From Pseudomonadota bacterium (lineage in GTDB: Bacteria; Pseudomonadota; Gammaproteobacteria; Steroidobacterales; Steroidobacteraceae): a DNA stretch of 64,000 nucleotides. The stretch is from positions 62,001 to 126,000 of the forward strand of contig JAJYUL010000005.1 of the NCBI GenBank assembly GCA_021792555.1. The letters run 5' to 3'. Shown piece by piece: positions 33,452 through 42,087 of this stretch; position 1 is the first letter of the stretch; the number at the start of each line of letters is the position of its first letter. The notes under the pieces are model-generated. The model saw nothing but the letters and a program-made list of their open reading frames with translations, had not been told where the DNA came from and did not search any database. Position numbers and translations under genes: made by a program.

Positions 33452-35062
33452 ATGCATCGACGCGGATTTCTGCGCGGTGGTGCGGCAAGTCTCGCCGCGA
33501 TCGCCCCCTGGCCCCTGGAGTTCAAGCACAAGCGCCGGCCGCACGGAGCGCCGAAGGGCATCACGCACTTCGGGGCGCCCCGGCCGTTTTCCTTCGGCTG
33601 GCTGAAATCGCTCGCGCACTCGATGTCCCTCACGCTCTACAACGAGCCGGTCGCGCCCCTGCCGCCGGCGATCCGCAAGCTCTCGTGGAGCCAGTGGGAG
33701 TCGATCACCTACCGCCCCGAGCGCACGCTGTGGTACGAGGATGACCTGTTCTTCCGCATCCGCTTCGATCACCTGGGCTTCACCATGACCCGCCCGGTGC
33801 GCATGTACGCGCTCGATCAGGGCATCGCGCGACGGATTCTGTTCGACCCGAAGCTGTTCGATTACAGCCGCTCGGGACTGAAGCCCGCCGAGATCCCGGC
33901 GCACCTCGGCTTCTCCGGCTTCAACGTGCTGTTCCACACCAACTGGCAGGACGACCGGGTGGTGTTCCAGGGCGCCTCGTACTTCCGCGCCGTCGACGGC
34001 ACCGGACAGTACGGCATGTCGCAGCGGGGCCTGGCGATCGACACCGGCATGCCGCAGCCGGAGGAATTCCCCGACTTCGTCGCCTTCTACCTGGAGAAGC
34101 CCGCGCCCGAATCGACGCTGCTCACCGTTTACGCACTGCTCGATTCCCCGAGCGTCTCGGGCGCGTACCGCTTCATCATCGACGTGGCGAGCACGCTCGT
34201 GATGGATGTGGACTTCACGCTCTACCCGCGCCGGCAGATCACGCGCCTCGGCATCGCCCCCGGCACCAGCATGTACCTGGTGGGCGAGAACGATCACCGC
34301 ATGGCCGATGACTGGCGGCCGCAGATCCACGACTCCGACGGCCTGCAGATGCACACCGGCGTCGGGGAGTGGATCTGGCGCCCGCTCACCAACCCGAGCG
34401 TGCTGCGGGTCAACTCCTACCTCGACGACAATCCGCGCGGCTTCGGGCTGATGCAGCGCGACCACAAGTTCTCCGACTACCAGGACGACGGCGCCTGGTA
34501 CAACCGGCGGCCGAGCTGCTGGGTCGCGCCGAAGGGCGCCTGGGGCAAGGGCGCGGTCATGCTGGTGGAGATCCCCACCATCGATGAGACGATGGACAAC
34601 ATCGTGGCGTTCTGGAACCCGGCCGAGGAGATCGTGCCCGGCCGCGAGTACGTCTACGGTTACCGGCTCTACTGGTGCAGCAAGAACCCGTTCAACTCCC
34701 ATCTGGCGCACGTCGAGGCCACGCGCGACGGCATCGGCGGGGTCGTCGGCCAGAAGCGCACCGAGTTCTCCTGGCGGTTCGTGGTCGATTTCATCGGCGG
34801 GGACCTGCCGATGCTCGCCCCCGGCGACAAGGTGATGGCCGTGGTGAGCACCTCGCGCGGCAAGGTGCAGCTGGTCTCGGCACGGCCGCTGCTGCCGATC
34901 AAGGGCTGGCGCGCCATGTTCGATCTGGTGCCCGATGAGGCCGGAGAGCCGATCAACCTCAGGCTGTATCTGTCGCTCGGCGGCCAGGCGCTCACCGAGA
35001 CCTGGATGTATCAGTACACGCCGCCGCCGCTTGACGTGCAGCGCCAGTACATCGAGGCCTGA
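33452..35062 (+). CDS. opgD: OpgD-type periplasmic glucan protein (Tat-exported MdoG paralogue)
   Basis: This is a second MdoG-domain protein, of 536 residues. Its N-terminus MHRRGFLRGGAASLAAIAPW is a twin-arginine type signal (RRGFL), as in OpgD, which in E. coli controls glucan length. The domain motifs parallel those of opgG: GLAIDTG, HDSDGLQMHTGVGEWIWRPL and NPRGFGLMQRD. It follows opgH by 10 bp, so the operon is opgG-opgH-opgD. The OpgD call rests on the Tat signal and position; a plain OpgG paralogue cannot be excluded. Confidence 0.88.
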   Translation: MHRRGFLRGGAASLAAIAPWPLEFKHKRRPHGAPKGITHFGAPRPFSFGWLKSLAHSMSLTLYNEPVAPLPPAIRKLSWSQWESITYRPERTLWYEDDLFFRIRFDHLGFTMTRPVRMYALDQGIARRILFDPKLFDYSRSGLKPAEIPAHLGFSGFNVLFHTNWQDDRVVFQGASYFRAVDGTGQYGMSQRGLAIDTGMPQPEEFPDFVAFYLEKPAPESTLLTVYALLDSPSVSGAYRFIIDVASTLVMDVDFTLYPRRQITRLGIAPGTSMYLVGENDHRMADDWRPQIHDSDGLQMHTGVGEWIWRPLTNPSVLRVNSYLDDNPRGFGLMQRDHKFSDYQDDGAWYNRRPSCWVAPKGAWGKGAVMLVEIPTIDETMDNIVAFWNPAEEIVPGREYVYGYRLYWCSKNPFNSHLAHVEATRDGIGGVVGQKRTEFSWRFVVDFIGGDLPMLAPGDKVMAVVSTSRGKVQLVSARPLLPIKGWRAMFDLVPDEAGEPINLRLYLSLGGQALTETWMYQYTPPPLDVQRQYIEA

Positions 35063-35075
35063 GCGCGCCCGCCCC

Positions 35076-35816
35076 TCAGCGCAGCGCCCAGTACAGCGCC
35101 GCGCCGATCAGCGCCGCGGCGGCCGCATAGAGCGCGACGGTCAGGTAGCAGCCGCGGATCAGACCGCGGATGGTCTGTTTGATCGCCTGGCGGTCGTTGA
35201 GGTTGGGAAACGCCTCGGAGGGCTGCGGCACGCCGAGGAACCGGCACAGCGGGCCCCAGCCGTCGGTGACCCGAAAGACGAGCAGCCGCTCGGGGGGAAC
35301 CGCGGCCTTCACCTCCTCGATGTACTCCTCGTAGCGTCGCACCGCCTTCGCCCGCTCGCGCATCACGCCCTTCAGCGCGCGGCCCCACACCAGCTTGCGC
35401 GACATGTCGCCGAACTTGTGCGCAAAGGGCGTCAGCCACTCGAGAACCTTGAACTGCCAGAGCGTCTCGGTGAAATAGATCGTGTCGACCGTACTGTCGT
35501 ACCAGGCCTCAGCGCCGCGCGGATGCAGCGTCAGCAGCACTTTGGCATCCGGGTATTGCGCGAGCAGTTCCCGCCACACGCAGCAGCCCGGATTGTCGAC
35601 CGTGGCGGCGTAGTTGCCGAACACCCTGTCCCACTCGTGGCGCGTGCCGGGCGGGGAGTTGGCCACCTTGCGCCAGAAGTCCAGATGTCCCTTGTTGGCT
35701 CTGTTGTGGATCACCTCCCGCATGTGATAGCACGGCAGCCCGAGCCGGTTGAGCGCAACGTAGGTCGACCAGGTGCCGGTGCGGCCGAATCCGGCGCCGA
35801 TGACCTTCAGCCCCAT
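35076..35816 (-). CDS. Sulfotransferase family protein with C-terminal membrane anchor
   Basis: The 246-residue product has the N-terminal P-loop-like PAPS-binding segment VIGAGFGRTGTWSTYVAL and the downstream LHPRGAEAWYDSTVDTIYF, typical of a bacterial sulfotransferase-like family. The last 25 residues (about 220-243) are a hydrophobic alanine-rich helix, suggesting that the catalytic domain faces the cytoplasm. The start is the ATG at 35816 with AAGGGG upstream. The substrate is unknown. It is convergent with opgD and divergent from the methyltransferase. Confidence 0.75.
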   Translation of the reverse strand: MGLKVIGAGFGRTGTWSTYVALNRLGLPCYHMREVIHNRANKGHLDFWRKVANSPPGTRHEWDRVFGNYAATVDNPGCCVWRELLAQYPDAKVLLTLHPRGAEAWYDSTVDTIYFTETLWQFKVLEWLTPFAHKFGDMSRKLVWGRALKGVMRERAKAVRRYEEYIEEVKAAVPPERLLVFRVTDGWGPLCRFLGVPQPSEAFPNLNDRQAIKQTIRGLIRGCYLTVALYAAAAALIGAALYWALR

Positions 35817-35971
35817 GGGATGCCCCTTCGAGCGTGAGAGGGAGAGAGCCGCTGAGCGGATCGGCGTCGATCTTGCGTTGCGCACGCGTCAATTGCAATC
35901 GCGCGGCGCGTGTCCGCCGCCCGCGCAGTCGCGTAAGATGCGCCCCTTGCACGGGCGGAGCCGGACGACGC

Positions 35972-36895
35972 ATGGCGAGTGACGAGAACCTCCCCGCGAC
36001 GGATATCTGGTCGCAATGGCTGCTGCACCGGCGCCACGGCGGCGATGCGCGCTACGAGCAGGCCATGCGCGCCATGGTCGAGCGCTACGTCGAGAGAGTG
36101 CTCGACGCGGCCCGCCTCGAGGCCGGAGAGAGCATCGCCGACGTCGGCGCCGGCGAGGGGCTGCTCGCGCTGCGGGCGATCGAGCGTGTCGGCGGCGCGC
36201 TGCACGCGTGGCTCACCGATGTCTCCGAGCCGATGCTGCGGCACGCCGAGGCGCAGGCGCGCGCTCGCGGCGTCGCGGACCGCTGCACATTCGTGCGCGC
36301 CGCCGCCGATCGTCTCGAAGGCGTCGCGGACGAATCGCTCGACGTGGTGATGACCCGCTCGGTGCTCGCGTACGTGTTCGACAAGACCCGCGCCCTGCGC
36401 GAGTTTCACCGCGTGCTGCGCCCGGGCGGGCGCATCTCCCTCGCCGAGCCGGTGTTTCAGGACGAGGCGGTCGCGGCGCAGGCGATCCGCACGGTGATCG
36501 AGTCGAAGCCGCCCGCCGAAATCAATCCGTTGATGCCCCTGCTGCACCGCTGGAAGGCGGCGCAGTATCCGGACACCGAGGAGAAGATCCGCGCCAGCGC
36601 GATCGCCAACTACTCCGAGCGCGATCTGCTGCGTTTTGCGCAGAACGCGGGCTTCACGGACGTGCATCTGGAGTTGCACATCGACACCTACCCCTCGATC
36701 GTGCGCTCGTGGGAGGTGTTCGTGAACAGCTCCCCGCACCCGCTCGCCCCGCCGCTCAGTCTCATCATGGCCGAGCAGTTCAGCGCCGAGGAGCGCGAGT
36801 TGTTCGAGCGCAGCATGCGCCCGGTCATCGAGGACCCGCGCGCGGTGAGCACCGATCGGATGGTTTATCTCACCGCGCGCAAGCCGCGCGCCTGA
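35972..36895 (+). CDS. SAM-dependent methyltransferase (class I)
   Basis: The 307-residue protein carries a Rossmann methyltransferase domain: motif I IADVGAGEGLLAL (about residues 60-72), the acidic LTDVSEP, MTRSVLAYV, and HRVLRPGGRISLAEP. The C-terminal third has no recognised catalytic motif. The substrate is unknown. It lies 165 bp upstream of egtB on the same strand, which does not by itself assign it to ergothioneine synthesis. Confidence 0.8.
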   Translation: MASDENLPATDIWSQWLLHRRHGGDARYEQAMRAMVERYVERVLDAARLEAGESIADVGAGEGLLALRAIERVGGALHAWLTDVSEPMLRHAEAQARARGVADRCTFVRAAADRLEGVADESLDVVMTRSVLAYVFDKTRALREFHRVLRPGGRISLAEPVFQDEAVAAQAIRTVIESKPPAEINPLMPLLHRWKAAQYPDTEEKIRASAIANYSERDLLRFAQNAGFTDVHLELHIDTYPSIVRSWEVFVNSSPHPLAPPLSLIMAEQFSAEERELFERSMRPVIEDPRAVSTDRMVYLTARKPRA

Positions 36896-37010
36896 GCCGC
36901 GCGCGCCGGCGCGCATGTTTCATCGCCGTTACGGCGCACGCTGCGCTCAGCGGCGCGAAAAAAAAGGGTGGCGGGATCGGGGCGACTCAAACATAATGAC
37001 AGACCCTGAA

Positions 37011-37022
37011 CGTCATATGACG
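37011..37022. promoter_or_regulatory. Perfect 12-bp palindrome before egtB, possible operator
   Basis: CGTCATATGACG is an exact palindrome centred about 45 bp before the egtB GTG. The surrounding 165-bp gap otherwise shows only an A8 run at 36959-36966. A dimeric regulator could bind here. The regulator is not identified. Confidence 0.4.
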
Positions 37023-37060
37023 GTCTCGGGGTCCGCCGCGAGGGATCCGGCGGGGCCCGC

Positions 37061-38362
37061 GTGCCGCCGCCAATCCCGGTGCAGCAGATGCCATTGGCCC
37101 GCGACAACCCACCCGCAGACTCACCGAGCGCCCTCAGCGAGTGGTACGCGCAAGTGCGCGGCCGCTCGCTCGCGCTGTGCGCCCCGCTCGCCCCGGAGGA
37201 CACCGTCGTGCAGTCCATGCCCGATGCGAGCCCTACCAAGTGGCATCTCGCGCACACCACCTGGTTCTTCGAGCGCTTCGTGCTCGGACGCGGCGGGGAG
37301 GCAGCGGCGCCCCTGCACCCCGAGTGGCACTTTCTGTTCAACTCCTACTATCAGAGCGCGGGCCCCATGCACTTGCGCACGGCACGCGGACTGCTCTCGC
37401 GCCCGACGCTCGAGCAGATCCGCCAATACCGGGCGCAGATCGACGAGGCGGTGCTGGCGCAGCTCGGCACGCGGCTCGATGAGCAGCTCGCCGCCGTGCT
37501 CACCCTCGGCCTGCACCACGAGCAGCAGCACCAGGAGCTGATGCTCACCGACATCAAGCACCTCTTCTCGTGCAATCCGCTGCAGCCGGCCTATGTCCTG
37601 CCACCGCAGCGGCGCACCGCAACCGCCAGGCCCCTGCGCTTCCTGCCCGGTCGCACGGGGATCGTCGCCACGGGCTTCGAAGGGGCGGGCTTCGCCTACG
37701 ACAACGAGCTGCCGCGGCACAGCGAACTGCTGCATCCGCACGCCATCGCGGACCGGCCGGTGAGCAACGCCGAGTACGCCGAGTTCATCCGCGACGGCGG
37801 CTATCGCGAGCCGCTGCTGTGGATGGCGGAGGGCTGGGCCACGCTCGAGCGCGAAGGCTGGTCGCGCCCGCTGTACTGGGCGGAGGATCTGGCGCACGCA
37901 TTCACGCTCGGCGGCCCGCGCTCGCTCGACCCGCACGCGCCGGTCTGTCACGTGAGCTTCTTCGAGGCCGATGCGTTTGCCCGCTGGGCCGGTGCGCGGC
38001 TGCCGCTCGAGGCCGAGTGGGAGACGCTCGCCGCGCCGCTGGATCCGGCGCGCGGCCACTTCGCCGACGACGGTGTGTTTGATCCGCTTGCCGAGGAGGA
38101 AGCATCTGGCGCCGGAGCGCGCCAGATGTTCGGCGATGTGTGGGAGTGGACCGCGAGCCCCTACGTCGGCTATCCGGGCTTCAAGCCTCTGCCCGGGGCG
38201 CTCGGGGAGTACAATGGCAAGTTCATGTGCGGCCAGTGGGTGCTGCGCGGGGGCTCGTGCGCAACGCCCCGCGGCCACGTGCGCGCCAGCTACCGCAATT
38301 TCTTCTATCCGCGCGATCGCTGGCAGTTCAGCGGCATCCGCCTGGCGCGGGATCTGCCATGA
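37061..38362 (+). CDS. egtB: Ergothioneine biosynthesis sulfoxide synthase EgtB
   Basis: EgtB is a non-heme iron enzyme that joins trimethylhistidine to a thiol donor. The 433-residue protein has an N-terminal DinB-like domain with a ligand histidine in KWHLAHTTWFFE and the HxxxHxE motif in HHEQQHQELM. A C-terminal formylglycine-enzyme-like domain ends MFGDVWEWTASPY...GGSCATPRGHVRASYRNFF. The GTG at 37061 and an ATG at 37088 are both possible starts; neither has a good ribosome-binding site. The stop overlaps egtD as ATGA. Confidence 0.93.
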   Translation: MPPPIPVQQMPLARDNPPADSPSALSEWYAQVRGRSLALCAPLAPEDTVVQSMPDASPTKWHLAHTTWFFERFVLGRGGEAAAPLHPEWHFLFNSYYQSAGPMHLRTARGLLSRPTLEQIRQYRAQIDEAVLAQLGTRLDEQLAAVLTLGLHHEQQHQELMLTDIKHLFSCNPLQPAYVLPPQRRTATARPLRFLPGRTGIVATGFEGAGFAYDNELPRHSELLHPHAIADRPVSNAEYAEFIRDGGYREPLLWMAEGWATLEREGWSRPLYWAEDLAHAFTLGGPRSLDPHAPVCHVSFFEADAFARWAGARLPLEAEWETLAAPLDPARGHFADDGVFDPLAEEEASGAGARQMFGDVWEWTASPYVGYPGFKPLPGALGEYNGKFMCGQWVLRGGSCATPRGHVRASYRNFFYPRDRWQFSGIRLARDLP

Positions 38363-39342
38363 GCACCCTGCCGAGCGAGATCTTCCTGCACGATCTGCAC
38401 CCGAGCGCGGCGGACATCCGTGGCGATGTGCTCGCGGGGCTGACGCGCCGGCCAAAGCGGCTGCCCTCGAAATACTTCTACGACGCGCGCGGCTCGCAGC
38501 TGTTCGAGTGCATCTGCGAGTTGCCCGAGTATTACCTGACGCGCGCCGAGCTGGCGCTGATGCGCCGTCACGCCCCGGCCATCGCCGCGGCCCTCGGCCC
38601 GCGCGCGCTGCTGGTCGAATACGGCAGCGGCAGCGCGACCAAGACGCGGCTGCTGCTCGAGCACCTTGCGGATGTCGCGGCCTACGTGCCAGTGGAGATC
38701 TCGCGCAGCGCCCTCGCCGCGAGCGTCGCGCAGCTGAGCAGGCAGTTTCCGCTCATCGAGATGCTGCCGGTGTGCGCGGATTTCACTCAGCCGCTCGCAC
38801 TGCCGGAGCCGGCGCGCGCCCCGCGGCGCACGGTGGTGTATTTCCCCGGCTCCACCATCGGCAACTTCGAGCCCGAAGCGGCGGTGCAGCTGCTCGGCCG
38901 GATGCGCCAGACGATCGGTCCGGGTGGCGCTGCGCTGATCGGCGTCGATCTGCTCAAATCGAGCGAGCTCATCGAGGCCGCCTACAACGATGCGGCGGGC
39001 GTCACGGCCGAGTTCACACTGAACCTGCTGCAGCGCCTGAACCGCGAACTGCATGCCGACTTCAACCTCGGCGCATTCCGCCACCGCGCGCGCTACCAGC
39101 CGCAACGCGAGCGGATCGAGACGCACATCATCAGCCGCACCGAGCAGGATGTGACCGTCGCCGCTCGGCGCTTTCACTTCGCCGCCGGCGAGGCCATGCT
39201 GGTCGAGATCAGCTGCAAGTACTCGCCGCAATCCTTTGCGCGCATTGCCGCGCGCGCCGGACTGCGCGTCACGCACGTGTGGAGCGATCCCGAGGCGCTC
39301 TTCAGCGTGCTGTGCCTGCGGCCGGCCGGCTGGAGCGCCTAG
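38359..39342 (+). CDS. egtD: L-histidine N-alpha-methyltransferase EgtD
   Basis: EgtD trimethylates histidine to hercynine, the first step of ergothioneine synthesis. The 327-residue protein has the family's SKYFYDARGSQLFE, the SAM site LVEYGSGSATKTRLLL, and YFPGSTIGNFEP. It is translationally coupled to egtB by a 4-bp overlap. Genes for the gamma-glutamyl route (egtA, egtC) and the lyase egtE are not in this window, matching the short egtBD clusters of many proteobacteria. Confidence 0.95.
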   Translation: MSTLPSEIFLHDLHPSAADIRGDVLAGLTRRPKRLPSKYFYDARGSQLFECICELPEYYLTRAELALMRRHAPAIAAALGPRALLVEYGSGSATKTRLLLEHLADVAAYVPVEISRSALAASVAQLSRQFPLIEMLPVCADFTQPLALPEPARAPRRTVVYFPGSTIGNFEPEAAVQLLGRMRQTIGPGGAALIGVDLLKSSELIEAAYNDAAGVTAEFTLNLLQRLNRELHADFNLGAFRHRARYQPQRERIETHIISRTEQDVTVAARRFHFAAGEAMLVEISCKYSPQSFARIAARAGLRVTHVWSDPEALFSVLCLRPAGWSA

Positions 39343-39361
39343 CCGCGCTCAGCGCCGCCGG

Positions 39362-40063
39362 TCACCCCCCCAGGTCAAACAGCAGCACTTCGGCATCGGT
39401 GTCCGCCTCGAGCACGGCGGTCCTCTCCTCCTGCAGGGCCGCGCCGTCGCCGGCACGCATCTCGACACCGTTCAGAGCCGCGATGCCGCGAGCGACCTGC
39501 ACCCACACGCCCCGCCCCGCACCGATGGCGTGCTCCACCGTCTCGCCGGGATGCACGTTGCCGATGTACAGGCGCGCATCCTGATGCACGGTGAGCGATC
39601 CGTCGGCACCATCGGCAGAGGCCACGAGCCGCAGCCGGCCGCGGCGCTCCTCGAGCGGGAAGGCCCTCTGCTCGTAGCCCGGGGTCAGCCCCTGCTCGCT
39701 CGGGATGATCCAGATCTGCAGGAAATGCACCGGCTCGCTCGAGGAGGGATTGAACTCGCTGTGACGGATGCCGGTGCCGGCGCTCATGCGCTGCACTTCG
39801 CCCGGGCGGATGCGTGTGCCGTGCCCCAGGCTGTCACGATGCTCGAGCGTGCCCTCGAGCACGTAGGAGATGATCTCCATGTTCTGGTGGCCATGCGTCG
39901 GGAAACCCGCCCCGGGCACCACCCTGTCCTCGTTGAGGACGCGCAGGCTGCGAAAGCCCATGTGCTGCGGATCGCGGTAGTCGGCGAACGAGAACGTGTG
40001 GCGGCTCTCGAGCCAGCCGGTGCGGCTCGCGCCGCGCGCCAGACGGTCGCGGAAGTAGATCAT
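39362..40063 (-). CDS. Pirin family protein
   Basis: This is a bicupin of the pirin family, related to the quercetinases YhhW/YhaK. The 233 residues include the metal-ligand region GFPTHGHQNMEIISY and GTGIRHSEFN in the N-terminal cupin, and a degenerate C-terminal cupin. The physiological substrate is unknown. The start is the ATG at 40063. It follows the GFA-family gene by 21 bp and probably shares its transcript. Confidence 0.88.
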   Translation of the reverse strand: MIYFRDRLARGASRTGWLESRHTFSFADYRDPQHMGFRSLRVLNEDRVVPGAGFPTHGHQNMEIISYVLEGTLEHRDSLGHGTRIRPGEVQRMSAGTGIRHSEFNPSSSEPVHFLQIWIIPSEQGLTPGYEQRAFPLEERRGRLRLVASADGADGSLTVHQDARLYIGNVHPGETVEHAIGAGRGVWVQVARGIAALNGVEMRAGDGAALQEERTAVLEADTDAEVLLFDLGG

Positions 40064-40084
40064 GGGAACGCCGGAGGATGCATC

Positions 40085-40474
40085 TCAGACCCAGTAGTCC
40101 CCGATGCACCGTCCATCTGCTGCCAGCCCGCCGGTCTCTTCGAGCCAGTCCGCGCGCCGCACCGGGATTTCCACCACGATCCGCGGCTCGGCGAGGCGCA
40201 GATTGACGGCCATCCTGCGCCGCCCCTGCGGCCCGGCCGCGAGCGCGCGCCAGTACGCCATGCACCCGCAGGCGGGGCAGAAGTGAAAGCCGAGCGAATC
40301 GCCGCGCACATAGACGCTGCTCGCACCCGACACCGTGATGCATTCGCTCTCGAAGCCGTACGCCCACAGCGCCGCGTAACGGCGGCACACGGTGCAGTTG
40401 CACGCGGTGGCGCTCTCAGGCCGCCCGTCGCAGACCCAGTGGACGGCCCCGCAATGGCAGGAACCCTCGAGCAT
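40085..40474 (-). CDS. GFA (glutathione-dependent formaldehyde-activating) family protein
   Basis: The 129-residue zinc protein has the cysteine set of the GFA/CENP-V fold: GSCHCGAVHW, then CNCTVCRR, then FHFCPACGC. True formaldehyde-glutathione activity is established only for a few members, so no reaction is assigned. The start is the ATG at 40474, with a GATACT hexamer 6 bases upstream and no Shine-Dalgarno. It is divergent from the DUF938 gene (61 bp between start codons). Confidence 0.87.
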   Translation of the reverse strand: MLEGSCHCGAVHWVCDGRPESATACNCTVCRRYAALWAYGFESECITVSGASSVYVRGDSLGFHFCPACGCMAYWRALAAGPQGRRRMAVNLRLAEPRIVVEIPVRRADWLEETGGLAADGRCIGDYWV

Positions 40475-40480
40475 GGCGCG

Positions 40481-40486
40481 AGTATC
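40481..40486 (-). promoter_or_regulatory. Candidate -10 box of the GFA-pirin pair, leaderless geometry
   Basis: Minus-strand GATACT is followed by CGCGCC and the ATG at 40474. It matches the consensus at four of six positions. It lies in a 61-bp divergent gap that also holds the DUF938 box. Confidence 0.3.
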
Positions 40487-40521
40487 GCACGGCGCGCGCC
40501 AACTGCGCCCGGCAGGGACGC

Positions 40522-40527
40522 TATGAT
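40522..40527 (+). promoter_or_regulatory. Candidate -10 box of the DUF938 gene, leaderless geometry
   Basis: TATGAT is followed by eight bases (AGGCGCGC) and the ATG at 40536. It matches five of six consensus positions. No ribosome-binding site is present. Confidence 0.42.
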
Positions 40528-40535
40528 AGGCGCGC

Positions 40536-41141
40536 ATGAGCGATGACAAACCCCGCTCCGAGGCCTGCGAGCGCAACCGCGAGCCGATCCTGGCGGTGCT
40601 GCGGCGGCACTTCGCCGACCGCAGGTGCGTGCTCGAGATCGGCAGCGGCACCGGGCAGCACGCAGTGCACTTCGCCGCGGCGCTCCCCGAGCTCACCTGG
40701 CAGACCTCGGATCGGGAGGCGAACCTGCCGGGCATCCGCCGGTGGATCGCCGAGGCGGGGCTCGCCAATCTGCCGCCGCCGCTCGCGCTCGATGTGAGCG
40801 GCCGCTGGCCCGAGGCGCGCTTCGATGCGCTGTTCACCGCGAACACCCTGCACATCATGGCCTGGGAGCACGTGCGCGCCCTGTTCGCGGCGCTGCCCTC
40901 GGTGCTCGCGGCCGACGCCGTGCTCGCCGTGTACGGTCCTTTCAACTACGACGGCGCGTTCACGAGCCCGAGCAATGCGGCCTTCGACGCCTGGCTCAAG
41001 CAGCGCTCGCCCGAGAGCGGCATCCGCGAGTTTGCCGCCGTGGATGCGCTGGCGCGCTCGAGCGGATTTGCGCTCGTGGAGGATTGCCCCATGCCGGCCA
41101 ACAACCGCACGCTCATCTGGCGGCGCGCGGCGGCGCGTTGA
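40536..41141 (+). CDS. DUF938 methyltransferase-like protein
   Basis: The 201-residue protein belongs to the DUF938 group of SAM-dependent methyltransferase folds. It has SEACERNREPIL at the N-terminus, the SAM loop VLEIGSGTGQHAVHFA, LFTANTLHIMAW and YGPFNYDGAFTSPSNAAFD, all characteristic of the group. No substrate is known. It ends 11 bp before the convergent ATP-grasp gene. Confidence 0.88.
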   Translation: MSDDKPRSEACERNREPILAVLRRHFADRRCVLEIGSGTGQHAVHFAAALPELTWQTSDREANLPGIRRWIAEAGLANLPPPLALDVSGRWPEARFDALFTANTLHIMAWEHVRALFAALPSVLAADAVLAVYGPFNYDGAFTSPSNAAFDAWLKQRSPESGIREFAAVDALARSSGFALVEDCPMPANNRTLIWRRAAAR

Positions 41142-41151
41142 GCCTGACTGC

Positions 41152-42087
41152 TCAGCCCTCGCGCAGCGCCGCGGCGATGTGCCGCGCGAGACGCTCCGCC
41201 GCGCCCGGCGCGAAATCCAGAAACAGCGACGGCTCGGTGAGCTCGAGCTCGAGCACCAGGGGCGCACCGGAGGGATCGCGCAGCAGGTCGACCCGCGCAT
41301 AGAGCGGCGCCTGCGGCACGCGTCCCGAGGCCACCAGCGCCCCGAGCACCCGCTCGCCGACTGCGAGCTCGGCCGGCTGCGGCGTGCGCGCGGTGATGTG
41401 CTCCGGGGCGAACAGCGCGCGGGTCGGATCGGCGTTCGGCCGCAGCAGCGGCCCCTTGCGGATCGCGTGGCTGAAGCGCCCCGCGAAGAAGAGCAGAGCC
41501 GTCTCCCCGTCGCGCTCGACGCCCTCGAGATACGGCTGCAGCAGCACGCTGCGGCCGGACTCAAGCAGCCCGGCGGCATGCCGCTGCGCCTCGGCGAGCT
41601 GCGCGCGGCCGAGGCGCCGCGCGCCGCGCGAGCCGGCGCCCACGGCCGGCTTGACGACGAATTCCGCGCACGGCTCGCCGGCGAGAAAACGCTCGATCGC
41701 CGGCCCGCTCGGCTCGCCCGGCTCGATGAACGAGCTCGGCACGGCGGGCAGCCCGAGGGCGGCGAGGTCGCGCAGGTAGTGCTTGTCGGTGTTCCACAGA
41801 ACCAGCGGACGCGGATTGTGCAGCCGGGTGAGGGGCGCGATCCGCTCGAGCCAGGCGCGAAACTCCGCGAGCCGGTCGGTGTAGTCCCAGGTCGAGCGCA
41901 GCAGCGAAAGGTCATAGTCCGCCCAGCGCACGAGCGGATCGTCCCAGTCGAGGATCTCGGGCAGCAGGCCCTCTTGCTCGAGGGCCGCCACCAGCGAGGG
42001 CATGTCCTCATCGAGTCCGCGCGCGGCGCGCGCGCTGATGAGTGCGACGCGGCGCGCACCGCGTGCGGATCCGGCCGGGGAGCTCAT
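41152..42087 (-). CDS. ATP-grasp ligase family protein (DcsG-like)
   Basis: The 311-residue protein resembles RimK-like ATP-grasp enzymes of the group that includes DcsG: DYDLSLLRSTWDYTDR near residue 60, NPRPLVLWNTDKHYL, FVVKPAVGAGSRGARR in the nucleotide-binding lobe, ALYARVDLLRD and VLELELTEPSLFLDF with the metal-binding acidic residues. It probably forms an amide- or ester-type bond using ATP; the substrates are unknown. The ATG at 42087 overlaps the upstream amidohydrolase stop as ATGA, so the two are coupled. Confidence 0.8.
   Translation of the reverse strand: MSSPAGSARGARRVALISARAARGLDEDMPSLVAALEQEGLLPEILDWDDPLVRWADYDLSLLRSTWDYTDRLAEFRAWLERIAPLTRLHNPRPLVLWNTDKHYLRDLAALGLPAVPSSFIEPGEPSGPAIERFLAGEPCAEFVVKPAVGAGSRGARRLGRAQLAEAQRHAAGLLESGRSVLLQPYLEGVERDGETALLFFAGRFSHAIRKGPLLRPNADPTRALFAPEHITARTPQPAELAVGERVLGALVASGRVPQAPLYARVDLLRDPSGAPLVLELELTEPSLFLDFAPGAAERLARHIAAALREG

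Noticed and set aside
31441-33633. 730-codon minus-strand open frame opposite opgH
   Set aside because: No domain features, and opgH covers the region with clear GT2 motifs.
36915-37541. 208-codon plus-strand frame overlapping the egtB start
   Set aside because: Out of frame with egtB, no motifs, and it runs through conserved EgtB sequence.
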